Below, in pieces: positions 1-8,339 of a DNA stretch of 64,000 nucleotides (the stretch's first letter is position 1; each line of letters opens with the position of its first letter). The stretch is from Prostheceraeus crozeri. Lineage: Eukaryota; Platyhelminthes; Polycladida; Euryleptidae. Under the pieces are notes generated by a model. It made no database searches and was not told the origin of the DNA. It worked only from the letters and a program-made list of their open reading frames with translations. The stretch spans positions 1 through 64,000 of the forward strand of contig CAJQUW010005307.1 of assembly GCA_907163375.1 (NCBI GenBank), in the 5' to 3' direction. The position numbers were made by a program, and so were the translations under genes.

Positions 1-255
1 ACTTTTCAAATGTAACATTCTCACCATGTCTCCTTTCGAGGAGACATTTCTTGACATTTTGTAAGTGTGTCAATTCATACACTACTTATATCATTATATA
101 GTAATGTAAATGTCTCCTTGACAGGAGACTTTTCAAATTTAATTCCAGAGTAAAATGTCTCCTTTCGAGGAGACATTTCTTGACATTTTGTAAATTACTG
201 TTGAAATGTACAAATATTGTATATGTAATTTCGCGTCAATTTTGTTGAATAAGAA
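1..255. repeat. two tandem copies of a ~128-bp unit
   Basis: Bases 1-127 and 128-255 begin alike (ACTTTTCAAAT) and both carry the same 39-bp block (26-64 and 155-193). That block contains a small hairpin, TGTCTCC-tttcga-GGAGACA. A third, shorter relative (AATGTCTCCTTGACAGGAGAC) lies between them. No coding sense is seen. It may be the edge of an element continuing to the left of the window. Confidence 0.6.
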
Positions 256-290
256 ACAATTTTGTGCAAAATTGGTTGATTTTACATAAC

Positions 291-526
291 GGTTATAAAG
301 GGGCTGATGGTGTAGCTGACGGGTTTTCGCCTTTCATCACTTTTGGGTTTTCAGCGGAATTGTGTTACATCACATTCTTAGCTATGGTCCATCGTTTTCT
401 TAATTTATTATAATGTTCTAGTTTAAGTAATAATTGGGCTTCCTTATCTTTCATGTACCTGACTCTATCTTTGTGTTTTGCTATATCCATTTCATATGAT
501 AATGAAGGATATAAGGGGGCTGATGG
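291..526 (+). promoter_or_regulatory. two copies of a TATA-like box fused to GGGGCTGATGG
   Basis: GGTTATAAAGGGGCTGATGG occurs at 291-310 and GGATATAAGGGGGCTGATGG at 507-526, in the same orientation. Each looks like a TATA box followed by a shared 11-bp word. The second lies inside a minus-strand ORF, so the resemblance may be repeat-derived. No downstream gene is recognised. Confidence 0.25.
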
Positions 527-574
527 TTCTTTTGTTTTTTCATCTTCCATTTTTAAATGAATATTTTTGTTCAT
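365..574 (-). CDS. hypothetical 69-aa protein, possibly a gene fragment
   Basis: A short minus-strand ORF starts at an ATG at 574, with a second possible ATG eight codons in. The protein is charged: a short acidic, proline-containing stretch (EPSAPLYPSL) is followed by a Lys/Arg-rich, probably helical segment ending at RKRW. This layout resembles the N-terminus of small proteins found near virus-like transposons, but no family can be named. The frame stops soon afterwards, so it could be a truncated remnant. No introns or promoter can be assigned. A chance ORF is not excluded. Confidence 0.25.
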   Translation of the reverse strand: MNKNIHLKMEDEKTKEPSAPLYPSLSYEMDIAKHKDRVRYMKDKEAQLLLKLEHYNKLRKRWTIAKNVM

Positions 575-607
575 GGGTCATACTTTAAGGTACTTTCCTA
601 TTTTCGC

Positions 608-745
608 ATCTATTTTAGCTGTTTTTTTATAAATTTCAGGAGGACCCTATTTTTTTTGTATTTTTTCATTTTTTGTATCTATTTTAGCTGTTTTTTTATA
701 AATTTCAGGAGGACCCTATTTTTTTGTATTTTTTCATTTTTTGTA
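608..745. repeat. 69-bp unit present twice in tandem
   Basis: 608-676 and 677-745 are near-identical T-rich copies (ATCTATTTTAGCTG ... TTTCAGGAGGACCC). The copies differ mainly in T-run length. The repeat explains the repetitive 65-aa plus-strand ORF here, which is not a gene. Bases 746-839 hold nothing recognisable. Confidence 0.8.
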
Positions 746-839
746 ACTACCTAGGTGTGGGATTCGGTGCTGAGCGAAGCGATGCGCCGAATCCTATACC
801 CTATACTACTTCTCTCTATCCACTTCCAGGTTAGAGGTT

Positions 840-1560
840 TTCCACTTTTTGATGCCAAGCTTCTTAGCTTTTAAGGCCTCGTGAACCTCGGGTCGTCTAA
901 CACCAGGGCTGTAGGTCTCGAAAGGCTCCACCTCAAGTCACTCCACAGATCTCCTGCCCCCAACTCCTCAGGATGTTTGTCACCACCTCCAAATTAACGG
1001 TATCCGTTGTGCTCCTCTGCGTAAAGCGCCTAAAACTTTCTGCTGTCCCCTCGTCTGCAAACTTCCACCACTTAATTTTTATTCTCTACTTGACTGTGTT
1101 TTGCTTTCATCAGCGCTGCTGACCGATGGTCCATCACTGAAAGCTGATGCTGCGGAGCAGCACACTCATTTGAGATCACTGCAGTCTTGAATTGCTCTAG
1201 GTTTGTGCGATGATATTAGGAAGTAGTCTATGACTGTCGTTGTTGCCTCCACCTTCATGAGTTACTTTCTGTGCATCCTTCTTCACGAAGTAAATGTTAT
1301 GTATTCTGATGTTTTCTTCCTGGGCTAAATGTATCAGTCTTCCCCTCCGCGTTTCTACTGCCACATCCGTGACTCCATCTGCCCTGAAGTTGTTCCTTTG
1401 AGCTCCAACATGACAGCATATATCACAAATAACAATTTTACATGGTGCTACGATTCCCAATATTATGTCCTATAGAAGGCTCATAAATTCCTCCTTCTCA
1501 ACACCTTGGCAACCTGTTTAGGGAGCATAGACATTTATAAAAGCATAAGTTTTCATGTTG
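840..1560 (-). pseudogene. RTE-like LINE fragment: endonuclease C-terminus and linker
   Basis: Read on the minus strand, 1560-1200 encodes a degenerate stretch of a non-LTR retrotransposon endonuclease. It begins with an INVYAP-type motif, has a stop after it, then a CHVGAQR segment where these enzymes have their GDLN-HVG loop, and an LAQEENIRIHNIYFVKKD segment typical of RTE endonucleases. Further on (about 1100-840) the linker before the reverse transcriptase is recognisable as a WWKFADEGTAE-like segment. Stops and frame changes show it is dead. It runs opposite to the LINE that hosts the nested elements, so it is a separate copy. Confidence 0.6.
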
Positions 1561-1979
1561 CCAGGGTTAACAGGCAACAGCCTGGCGACTTCTGTCTGCA
1601 ACTGGTGCGACGTAACCCACTACTGCGTGGAGCAGGTCAGGACAGCAAACGACAAGACCTGTCGTTGAACTCCCTGTGAGCCAACGGTCATCCCATACTT
1701 GCAACAGAGTGGAGTCATCGGCGTCGTGAACACTTTCTTGCCCTGGATTCCTGACCCACTCTGCCAAGTGGTCAGCGGATCGCGCTACCGATTTCGTCTC
1801 CTACAGCACACGTCTTCCAATACTAATCCATCAATGAGCAAATGAGCATGCTACCGCTTCCAGCGACATGCCACGTGTGCTGGAAGGAAGTTCTACAGCA
1901 CAAGAATAACTCATGCGTCTGATGCCTGTTAGGCCGACCCATAATAATTATGTATAGTGTGCACCCTGCGCATCCGCAC
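1561..1979. other. no recognisable gene
   Basis: This is probably degenerate LINE sequence joining the minus-strand endonuclease fragment to the plus-strand LINE piece. A 66-codon minus ORF here has no recognisable domain. Confidence 0.5.
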
Positions 1980-2163
1980 TGAAAGACAGTGACGGCGAAG
2001 ATGCCATTTCCGCTCCAAATTCCGCACAGAACTTCTTAAGAGAGAGGAGACAGCGGAGGCATGCTAGCAATCTCTGCGCATCAAATTGCAACAAATCCAG
2101 GTCTCAGACCGATCTCTCCAGCTCATTTCGGGAGGTGATGAAAACCGACATCTTGGACGCCTG
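1980..2163 (+). pseudogene. LINE (RTE-like) linker fragment, left of nested insertions
   Basis: The plus strand encodes the segment between endonuclease and reverse transcriptase of a non-LTR retrotransposon (KFRTELLKREETAEA-type motif). It is cut at 2163 by the LTR retrotransposon. The same LINE resumes at 31034 and, after a second insertion, at 43914 with the next part of the linker (KILELLEQKHNAF). The original element is therefore split across about 42 kb. Frames are broken and it is inactive. Confidence 0.6.
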
Positions 2164-2347
2164 TGTCCTACAGAGTCGACGGTTTCAGTCAGATGTCTGA
2201 TCAGCTGTTTGTGTTTTAATCTTCAGAACAGCTTTAATTTTCTATGTACTTTTGTGCTCCAAATATAAATTCATGTAATAAACCCGTTTCGACTTGTTTT
2301 GTCTTATTCATGTATCGCTGAATGAAATTGTATTTACATTCATAACA
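2164..2347 (+). repeat. 5' LTR (184 bp)
   Basis: Starts TGTCCTA and ends CATAACA. It contains an AATAAA signal near 2278 and matches the right LTR over its length with about six differences seen. Confidence 0.93.
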
Positions 2348-2365
2348 TTGGCGACGAGGATGGGA
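2348..2365 (+). other. primer-binding site candidate
   Basis: TTGGCGACGAGGATGGG follows the LTR directly. TGGCGACGAGG is the usual start of the tRNA-complementary site in many Gypsy elements. The cognate tRNA was not determined. Confidence 0.7.
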
Positions 2366-2454
2366 TGCTAAAAAAATATTGAGCTGCCAATTTTATTGCA
2401 AATCTTTACTGTCATATAATTTCTGATAATCCGTACAATAGTTAGTCTTGGAAA

Positions 2455-2574
2455 ATGAGTTCACATAAGTTTGTTGAGTTTAGTGAAGGAGAGGAAGAAT
2501 GGCCTCAGTATATAGAAAGACTTGACCAATTCTTAGTTGCTACAGATGTCACAGACGACGCTAAGAAAAGTTCA
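2455..2574 (+). pseudogene. gag N-terminal remnant
   Basis: An ATG at 2455 opens a frame of about 40 codons (MSSHKFVEFSEGEEEWPQYIERL...) typical of the start of a Gypsy Gag. Near 2574 the sequence jumps, in a different frame, into the reverse transcriptase region of pol. The rest of gag and the protease are therefore missing through an internal deletion. Confidence 0.7.
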
Positions 2575-3025
2575 ATGCAAAATATCTGTAAGTCCAGAGG
2601 CCGTCCCTAACTTCTTCAAACCAAGATCCGTGCCCTACTCGTTAAGGGAGAAGGTAGAACAAGAGCTGGCCAGCCTAGAGGATCATGGAATCATTGAAAG
2701 AGTCAAAAACTCAAGATGGGCGGCACCCATTGTTCCAATCGAGAAGACGGACGGTAGCATTAGAATTTGCGGAGATTATAAGGTAACTATTAATCCAGTT
2801 CTGCAACCGGAACACTGCCAGCTTCCACTCATAGACGATATTTATGCTAAATTTAGCGGAGGGACGAAATTCACAACGTTGGACTTGCAAAGTGCGTATC
2901 TTCAGTTACCTTTAGATTTGCAGAGCCGAGAGCTAACAACAGTGAACACCTCGCGTGGGTTATTCCAGTATACTCGGTTGCCATTTGGAGTAGCTACGGC
3001 CCCGGCCATTTTTCAAAAGTTCGTC
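2575..3025 (+). pseudogene. Gypsy pol, reverse transcriptase N-terminal half
   Basis: Encodes the fingers and early palm of a Ty3/Gypsy reverse transcriptase: an FFKPRSVPYSLREKVEQEL segment, a GIIERV...WAAPIVPIEKTDG segment, the TTLDLQSAYLQ motif with the first catalytic Asp, and the FTRLPFGVATAP-type motif. It is cut at 3025 by the Polinton. The frame runs on 30 bases into the Polinton end and stops at 3055. The matching second half resumes at 27101, and the interrupted codons agree once the 6-bp target duplication is counted once. Confidence 0.9.
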
Positions 3026-4645
3026 AGTAGTAAGAAAACGGCGAACACCAGATAGCGCAAGATGGCCGCCATCGCTGACGTCCCCCCCCCTCTGGAACGG
3101 CAGAGTGTCGTGGTCGGCCGCCGTGGTGCTTCGGGTCTGAGTCCCCTCCCCCTCTGGAACGGCAGAGGTTGTAGTCTGTCGTGGTGTGCCGACCAGGTGG
3201 GTTCACAAACTGTTCGCTGACGTCCCCCCCCTCTGGAACGATAGAGTGTCGTGGTGGACTTGGGCGACCGCCAGGATTAGTCTTGAGGCTATAGTGTGTG
3301 ATGTTTTTCGTGCAATCTGCTGAATGTTGGGTTGTAAAATGGGTTGTTTCGAGTGGAAGGAGTGGTCGGATGAGAAAACGGAGGTCGGATTCGTATTCAG
3401 CGTGAAATTCTGCATCGGTATGGTGAGTTTCAAGGCAATCGGTGAGAAAAAATTTTCAACATTTTTCGAAAAACGACAGAGTTAGAATTTGGGACGTTTT
3501 GGTGTGTAGCGTCAAAACGAAGCATCGGATGAGAAAACGGAGGTCAGATTCGGATTCAGCGTGAAATTCTGCATCGCTATGGTGAGTTTCAAGTCAATCG
3601 GAGAGAAAAAATTTTCGGCTGACGTCCCCCCCCCTCTGGACAGCTTGCTTCGATTTTGGCTTCCAGTGGACGGATTTTGTCGTGCGATAGCTCGTTTGAA
3701 AGCTAAGAGTGAGACAAATTCAGTGAAAGAATCGGCTTGTTCCTATCTGTCTTCGTTCAAAAGTTAGAGCGGTTACAAGATTTTAGGTCGGAGCTCGCTC
3801 ACGTGAAAAAATCCTAAGTGTCAGAGTGACTTTGTATGGGTAAAATTTTGAAAATTTTCCAAAGTGTGGAATTTCGACCTGGGACCGTCACCAAAACATT
3901 TTTCATCAAATTTCACTGACCTCCCCCCCCCTGGACAGCTTGCTTCGATCTTGGCTTCCAGTGGACGGATTTTGTCGTGCGATAGCTCGTTTGAAAGCTA
4001 AGAGTGAGACAAATTCAGTGAAAGAATCGGCTTGTTCCTATCTGTCTTCGTTCAAAAGTTAGAGCGGTTACAAGATTTTAGGTCGGAGCTCGCTCACGTG
4101 AAAAAATCCTAAGTGTCAGAGTGACTTTGTATGGGTAAAATTTTGAAAATTTTCCAAAGTGTGGAATTTCGACCTGGGACCGTCACCAAAACATTTTTCA
4201 TCAAATTTCACTGACCTCCCCCCCCCTGGACAGCTTGCTTCGATCTTGGCTTCCAGTGGACGGATTTTGTCGTGCGATAGCTCGTTTGAAAGCTAAGAGT
4301 GAGACAAATTCAGTGAAAGAATCGGCTTGTTCCTATCTGTCTTCGTTCAAAAGTTAGAGCGGTTACAAGATTTTAGGTCGGAGCTCGCTCACGTGAAAAA
4401 ATCCTAAGTGTCAGAGTGACTTTGTATGGGTAAAATTTTGAAAATTTTCCAAAGTGTGGAATTTCGACCTGGGACCATCACCAAAACATTTTTCATCAAA
4501 TTTCACTGACCTCCCCCCCCTCTGGACAGCTAGCTTCGATCTTGGCTTCTAGTGGACGGATTTTGTCGTGCAATAGCTCGTTTGAAAGCTAAGAGTGAGA
4601 CAAATTCAGTGAAAGAAACGGCTTGTTCATATCTGTCTTCGTTTA
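3026..4645. repeat. left terminal inverted repeat of the Polinton
   Basis: Matches the reverse complement of 25185-27094. The outer 620 bp carries three short blocks each introduced by a run of C followed by TCTGGAACG. The inner part is three copies of a ~296-bp unit (C-run boundaries near 3635, 3927, 4218, 4513). The right repeat has one more unit, which explains the length difference of about 290 bp. The recurring short ORFs (VDGFCRAIARLKAKSE-like) are by-products of the repeat unit. Confidence 0.92.
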
Positions 4646-4939
4646 GATGTGAGACGCCATTTAAGATTTTGGGACATTGGCGAAAAACGACAGAGTTAGA
4701 ATTTGGGACGCTTTGGGCTGCAGCACCAAAACGAAGCATCGGATGGGTAAACGGAGGCCAGATTTGGAATCAGCTTGATGTTATTGTCCAATGAGGATCA
4801 TCATCCAATGAGAATCAAGCATTTCTTTATAAATAGCGAGCCTTCCACAGTGAGAATCATTCCATCGTTGAATCACACGAGTGACGGACGCACATTTTCT
4901 CTCTCTCTCTCTAGTTCCCTGTTCTATTATCCAACTAAA
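4646..4939 (+). promoter_or_regulatory. promoter of the left-end gene(s): CCAAT words and TATA box
   Basis: Two CCAAT words (near 4789 and 4806) precede a strong TATA box, TATAAATA, at 4828-4835. The ATG mini-exon follows at 4940, leaving about 80 bases of possible leader. A CT-rich stretch (near 4903-4914) lies just before the ATG. Transcription would start around 4857-4865. Confidence 0.7.
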
Positions 4940-5715
4940 ATGGTAAGTCGCTACTTCCCTCCCTCTCCTCCCTTGAACGTAAACTTAATACAATCTTTTT
5001 TCATTTTCAGGCATCTACTCCATCTGCTGCACTAGTAGGACAAAATGGCGGTCAAACGTTACAAGGTTCGCTACGGTCAGATCATCTACAACTGAGGCCA
5101 GTGGAAGAAACATCCAAGGTACATAATCCTACACCGCTACAGCGTAAATTTAAACAAGCCTTGCGTTATGATGATCATAGCGTAGTACTCCAAACGGGAA
5201 TGCTCCCTTCCACGGATGTCAAGATAATGCACAATCAGTATGGGGACTACATACTGATCCCCGTGAGTCCGTACATTCGCCACCAACTTGATATTATTGA
5301 GGAGTACGTGACATTAAATATGGACATTCGTACTCCTCTTGCTCAAGAGTGGAAGGCGAGAGATGACAAGGATACTCTATATAGAAAGATTTGGGATGGT
5401 AATCACATTTGCCTACCGGTATCACATTGGTGTACTTACTATAAGAAGGATGGAGATCATTCAATACCCATCAGATGTGATGAGCTCGGAGAAGGTACTT
5501 GGGATATCCTTTTCAAAGTGAATGGGCTATATTATGGTCGACACAAGGATAATAAAATAGCCTCTCTCTCCATGCATATGGAATCCATCCTATATATTCC
5601 GAAACCACTCAACGTGGAAGACATAATTGATCAAATCCTTAACAGCAGTGGTACGAAGCGCAAGTCGGAGAAGAATGCTACATCAAAACGCAAATCAAAG
5701 AAGGAGAATTGCTAG
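4940..5715 (+). CDS. spliced left-end gene, 235-aa Polinton protein of unknown function
   Basis: Exon 1 is only the ATG (4940-4942). The intron is 4943-5010 (GTAAGT...TTTTCAG), and exon 2 (5011-5715) opens in phase with GCATCTACT, giving MASTPSAAL... The 235-aa product has a beta-rich middle (QYGDYILIPV, GTWDILFKVNGLYYG) and a lysine-rich tail with KRKSEK/KRKSKK that looks like a nuclear localisation signal. It sits alone behind the TATA promoter. A single-stranded-DNA-binding role is conceivable from the fold-like pattern and nuclear tail, but this is inference; no motif proves it. The short intron and start are supported by the identical architecture of the polymerase gene. Confidence 0.75.
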
Positions 5716-5909
5716 TCCTTTCCTAACTCTACCCTATGACAATTCGCTTATGTGCTTTGAGTATCGTAGACGTGGTCTTATTAGATACATTTTACTTCTT
5801 CGTTGCCATCATATCATTTGTGTATTTTGTCGTGAAAAGCATCGATGTAATTCTTCATTTTGTAATATGTTATAGAACGTTTCCTTAGATGTGTAAATTT
5901 CCGTTTTAG
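5716..5909 (+). other. spacer ending in a splice-acceptor-like site
   Basis: 194 bases between the left-end gene and the exonuclease gene. The end, CCGTTTTAG at 5901-5909, is a pyrimidine-rich AG acceptor in the correct phase (GCT TCT follows) to receive an ATG-only exon. No suitable ATG|GT donor is visible inside the spacer. Confidence 0.45.
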
Positions 5910-6458
5910 GCTTCTATCATCATTTTTATGGATTGTGAGGGTGAACCTGTACAGGAGCTCAGTGCTATTGCTATGAACAATTGGACATATCAGATTGTTA
6001 GTGTCTATCATCAACATGCCAACTGCGATCCCAATGTTGATCAATGGGCGAGAAAACACATTCATGGACTTAATCTGAAATATTTGCAAGACTATGGCTT
6101 TTCTTGTGAAAGTGCTCTTCTTATTGACTTTAAACGATGGTTAGCTGCTTTCAATGTTATACGCATCTTTTGTAATAATCCTGGTAAGGAGAGGAAAGTA
6201 TTTCCCAATCTAATCATTGATGATATTTTGCTCCCGCCTTGGGATAGTAGAGTGAATCAACATTATCATGAAGTCACGAAACGTTTTAAGGATTTGTGTG
6301 TTCCTATTTTGTCTGTTCGTTGTAGTAGCTACGTTCATAACCAATGCTTCTTTCCTCCTTACCTCAACACTGCCAAAGTCCTGTATGGTTATCATTGCTC
6401 GCTGTATGATAGTTATCAGCTGTATCTATTTTATCTCTTTCAAACCATTGATTTATAA
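5910..6458 (+). CDS. DEDDh-type 3'-5' exonuclease-like protein
   Basis: About 183 codons if joined to an ATG exon, or 176 from the internal ATG at 5928. Motif I is D-C-E in IFMDCEGEPVQELSAI, and motif III is H-C-x-L-Y-D near the C-terminus (YHCSLYDSYQLYLFYL). These are the acidic and histidine residues of DnaQ-like DEDDh nucleases; the middle Asp is less obvious. Proofreading, repair or RNA trimming are possible roles. The codons before 5928 (ASIIIF) look like the first beta strand of the fold, which argues that the true start lies upstream by splicing. The downstream gene begins 87 bases later. Exonuclease-like assignment is moderate; biological role unknown. Confidence 0.65.
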   Translation, partial: ASIIIFMDCEGEPVQELSAIAMNNWTYQIVSVYHQHANCDPNVDQWARKHIHGLNLKYLQDYGFSCESALLIDFKRWLAAFNVIRIFCNNPGKERKVFPNLIIDDILLPPWDSRVNQHYHEVTKRFKDLCVPILSVRCSSYVHNQCFFPPYLNTAKVLYGYHCSLYDSYQLYLFYLFQTIDL

Positions 6459-6514
6459 TGCATGCTTGTTACCGTTATTCAATAAATGTTACTATGAGAA
6501 GAGTTGTTGTTTTC

Positions 6515-6523
6515 ATGCAATGG
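6515..6523 (+). promoter_or_regulatory. late-promoter motif candidate (weak copy)
   Basis: ATGCAATGG, a one-base variant of the ATGCAAA motif, lies 31 bases before the ATG at 6546. Confidence 0.3.
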
Positions 6524-6545
6524 ATGGGTTAGATAAAGGGCGATC

Positions 6546-6956
6546 ATGTCTTTCTCAAACGACTGCGGAACATTACGTTTTCATAGGCAAAGTTTAAAAG
6601 GAGCTGTTCAAGATTATGTGATAAATTTTCATAAAGATGAGACCGACATCGAAGCAGTGGTCGATGATGCTAGCACTCTATTTCTAGAGTTAATGAATAC
6701 ATTCTCTGATAGCATTATCATGGCGCGATTAGTTGCGAAAATTAAGTTTAGTCATTTTGGAAAGCAAGAGGTGGAAAGTCGCTCTTTCCATTTTGCTTCT
6801 TACTCAATGGAAGTGGTAGATCACCCCCAAGAATTTTTTAAAAGACATATGATAAAAATTGCTGAACGTCTTAACGCATTTAACCATCATGGTAGCAGTC
6901 TAGTGATTGAAGCGATTTCAGATATTCACATTCAACTTTCCATAAAGAAAAATTGA
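6546..6956 (+). CDS. conserved-looking 136-aa Polinton protein, function unknown
   Basis: The ATG at 6546 opens a 136-aa frame with mixed alpha/beta character: an N-terminal SLKGAVQDYVINFHKD segment, an acidic central helix, and an ordered tail SFHFASYSMEVVDHPQEFF...LNAFNHHGSSLVIEAISDIHIQL. The tail alternates hydrophobic residues as beta strands do. It is not hydrophobic enough to be membrane-bound and no catalytic motif is visible. It ends three bases before the ATG of the RING-like gene, which suggests co-transcription. I do not recognise a named family. Confidence 0.7.
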   Translation: MSFSNDCGTLRFHRQSLKGAVQDYVINFHKDETDIEAVVDDASTLFLELMNTFSDSIIMARLVAKIKFSHFGKQEVESRSFHFASYSMEVVDHPQEFFKRHMIKIAERLNAFNHHGSSLVIEAISDIHIQLSIKKN

Positions 6957-6958
6957 AA

Positions 6959-7282
6959 ATGCAGTGGTACTTGATTGTAGCACAACTGGTTTTCGAGCTA
7001 TGTCTGCTCACTCTCGAAGTATATTCCTTCTGTACATGCGTCTATTATTTAGAAAAGGCTAGCAAATTCATATCTTCAAAAAGACTTGCTATAGACATCA
7101 GTAACGGTGAAACTATGTGTTGCGATGTATGTAAGCGAAAGGATGGAAATGAAAAGCGCATCTTCAAGAGATGTAAGCATGCTTTTTGTCAACGCTGTTT
7201 CATACGTAATTGCATTCAACTTTGCCAATGTAACCACTGTGATATTGCTCATTTCGAGTGTCACTTATGTCGCAATAGTTAG
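6959..7282 (+). CDS. small RING-finger-like protein with N-terminal membrane segment
   Basis: 107 aa from the ATG at 6959. The first 30 residues are strongly hydrophobic (YLIVAQLVFELCLLTLEVYSFCTCVYYL), a likely signal anchor. The C-terminal half has a C-x2-C ... C-x-H-x2-C-x2-C ... C-x2-C pattern (CDVCKRK, CKHAFCQRC, CNHC, CHLC), fitting a RING-type zinc finger. RING proteins commonly act as ubiquitin ligases, so an effect on host proteins at a membrane is possible but inferred. It lies directly behind the 136-aa gene. Exact zinc ligand pairing is uncertain because there are more cysteines than needed. Confidence 0.65.
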   Translation: MQWYLIVAQLVFELCLLTLEVYSFCTCVYYLEKASKFISSKRLAIDISNGETMCCDVCKRKDGNEKRIFKRCKHAFCQRCFIRNCIQLCQCNHCDIAHFECHLCRNS

Positions 7283-7287
7283 TACCT

Positions 7288-7296
7288 ATGCAAATG
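7288..7296 (+). promoter_or_regulatory. late-promoter motif candidate
   Basis: ATGCAAATG sits in the 51-base spacer, 46 bases upstream of the ATG at 7334. One of the recurrent ATGCAAA motifs. Confidence 0.5.
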
Positions 7297-7333
7297 TGGT
7301 AAAGATAGGTTTTAGCAAAGACTAATACGGAAA

Positions 7334-7690
7334 ATGGCGAAACGTAAAATGACGAAACGTAAAAGTCAAAAGTTTTCTTCAGCCATTCAAGCTCTCCGAC
7401 GAATGAAAGCAAATCAGCGATACAATGCTATACGACATGCTAACGATAAATTCATTTGTGAAATTATTTCTCATGTGAGGAAGTTGAGGACGAAGAAATT
7501 AGCGCCAAAACAACGAAAGTTACTTAAGCGATATGCTACGAAATTGCGTTTCATCTCCAATCCTAAAGTCACCCTTCAAAGAAAGAGGAAAACTCTAACA
7601 CAAAAGGGCGGTTTCCTTTCAGCAATACTTCCAATGATAGCTCCTGCCGTGGGCAACCTATTGGGTAATATCTTTGGCTCTAAGCGTTAA
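7334..7690 (+). CDS. basic core-like protein with C-terminal hydrophobic segment
   Basis: 118 aa. Residues 1-92 are very rich in Lys/Arg (MAKRKMTKRKSQK..., LRTKKLAPKQRKLLKRY), as in DNA-condensing virion core proteins. Residues 93-118 switch to a glycine/hydrophobic segment, GGFLSAILPMIAPAVGNLLG, before a basic end. The Gly-Gly just before the hydrophobic part could be a cleavage site for the element's adenain-type protease, which prefers such sites. This layout recalls the small core and membrane-active proteins of adenovirus-like particles. A packaged DNA-binding protein is the most likely role; homology was not established. Confidence 0.6.
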   Translation: MAKRKMTKRKSQKFSSAIQALRRMKANQRYNAIRHANDKFICEIISHVRKLRTKKLAPKQRKLLKRYATKLRFISNPKVTLQRKRKTLTQKGGFLSAILPMIAPAVGNLLGNIFGSKR

Positions 7691-7692
7691 TT

Positions 7693-7701
7693 ATGCAAAT
7701 G
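7693..7701 (+). promoter_or_regulatory. late-promoter motif candidate
   Basis: ATGCAAATG in a 31-base spacer, 29 bases before the ATPase ATG at 7722; a CTTAAAG word follows it at 7707. Confidence 0.55.
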
Positions 7702-7721
7702 TTGAATCTTAAAGTAATAAA

Positions 7722-8339
7722 ATGGATTTCAGACTTCAATGTGATAAAGTTCTGACTGTATCAGGTCCATCTCATGCAGGTAAAACTGTTTTCACGCTGA
7801 ATTTATTGGATAAAAGAAGGGAGTTGTTTAAGGAACCTATCAATCGAGTGATTTGGTGTTATGGTATTTATCAACCGTCGCTGTTTCAGGAATTGCAAAG
7901 TCGCAACTTTATTCGACATGAAGGAATTATTCCAGTGGATAAACTTCAGTCTAATGATGTTGTTGTATTGGATGATTTATTAAAAGAAAGTAAGAATTCC
8001 AAAGATGTTACAGATATGTTCACTCGCGCAGCACACCATAAAAGGTGCTTTATCATCTATATCACACAAAATTTGTTTCCTGATGGAAAAGAAGCTCGTA
8101 CACGAAACCTGAATACACACTATTATGCTATTTTCAAGAATCCGCGAGATAAAAGTCAATTTGAAATTTTAGCGCGACAAGTTGCACCCAGAGGATCAAA
8201 AGCCTTAATTGAAATTTTTCAAGCAGCTACTGAAAAACCATACGGTTACTTATTCATTGACTTTACGCAAGAGTGTCCGGAAGAATTTAGATTTCGAAGT
8301 GATATTTTGAAAACTCCTATGATTATCTACAAACTATGA
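7722..8339 (+). CDS. genome-packaging ATPase (FtsK/HerA, A32-like)
   Basis: 205 aa, the usual size for Polinton packaging ATPases. Walker A is GPSHAGKT (residues 15-22) and Walker B is VVVLDD (80-85). A following sensor-like stretch, RCFIIYITQNLF, carries the Gln-Asn typical of this family. The enzyme would drive DNA into preformed capsids. The stop overlaps the start of the next gene by four bases (ATGA), so the two are probably translated from one transcript. No defects are seen. Confidence 0.9.
   Translation: MDFRLQCDKVLTVSGPSHAGKTVFTLNLLDKRRELFKEPINRVIWCYGIYQPSLFQELQSRNFIRHEGIIPVDKLQSNDVVVLDDLLKESKNSKDVTDMFTRAAHHKRCFIIYITQNLFPDGKEARTRNLNTHYYAIFKNPRDKSQFEILARQVAPRGSKALIEIFQAATEKPYGYLFIDFTQECPEEFRFRSDILKTPMIIYKL

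Noticed and set aside
3561..4794. Repeated ~65-aa ORFs (CRAIARLKAKSETNS type) on both strands in the terminal repeats, also at 24857-26257
   Set aside because: They are by-products of the ~296-bp repeat unit; they recur with every unit and in both elements' ends, without promoters or conserved start.
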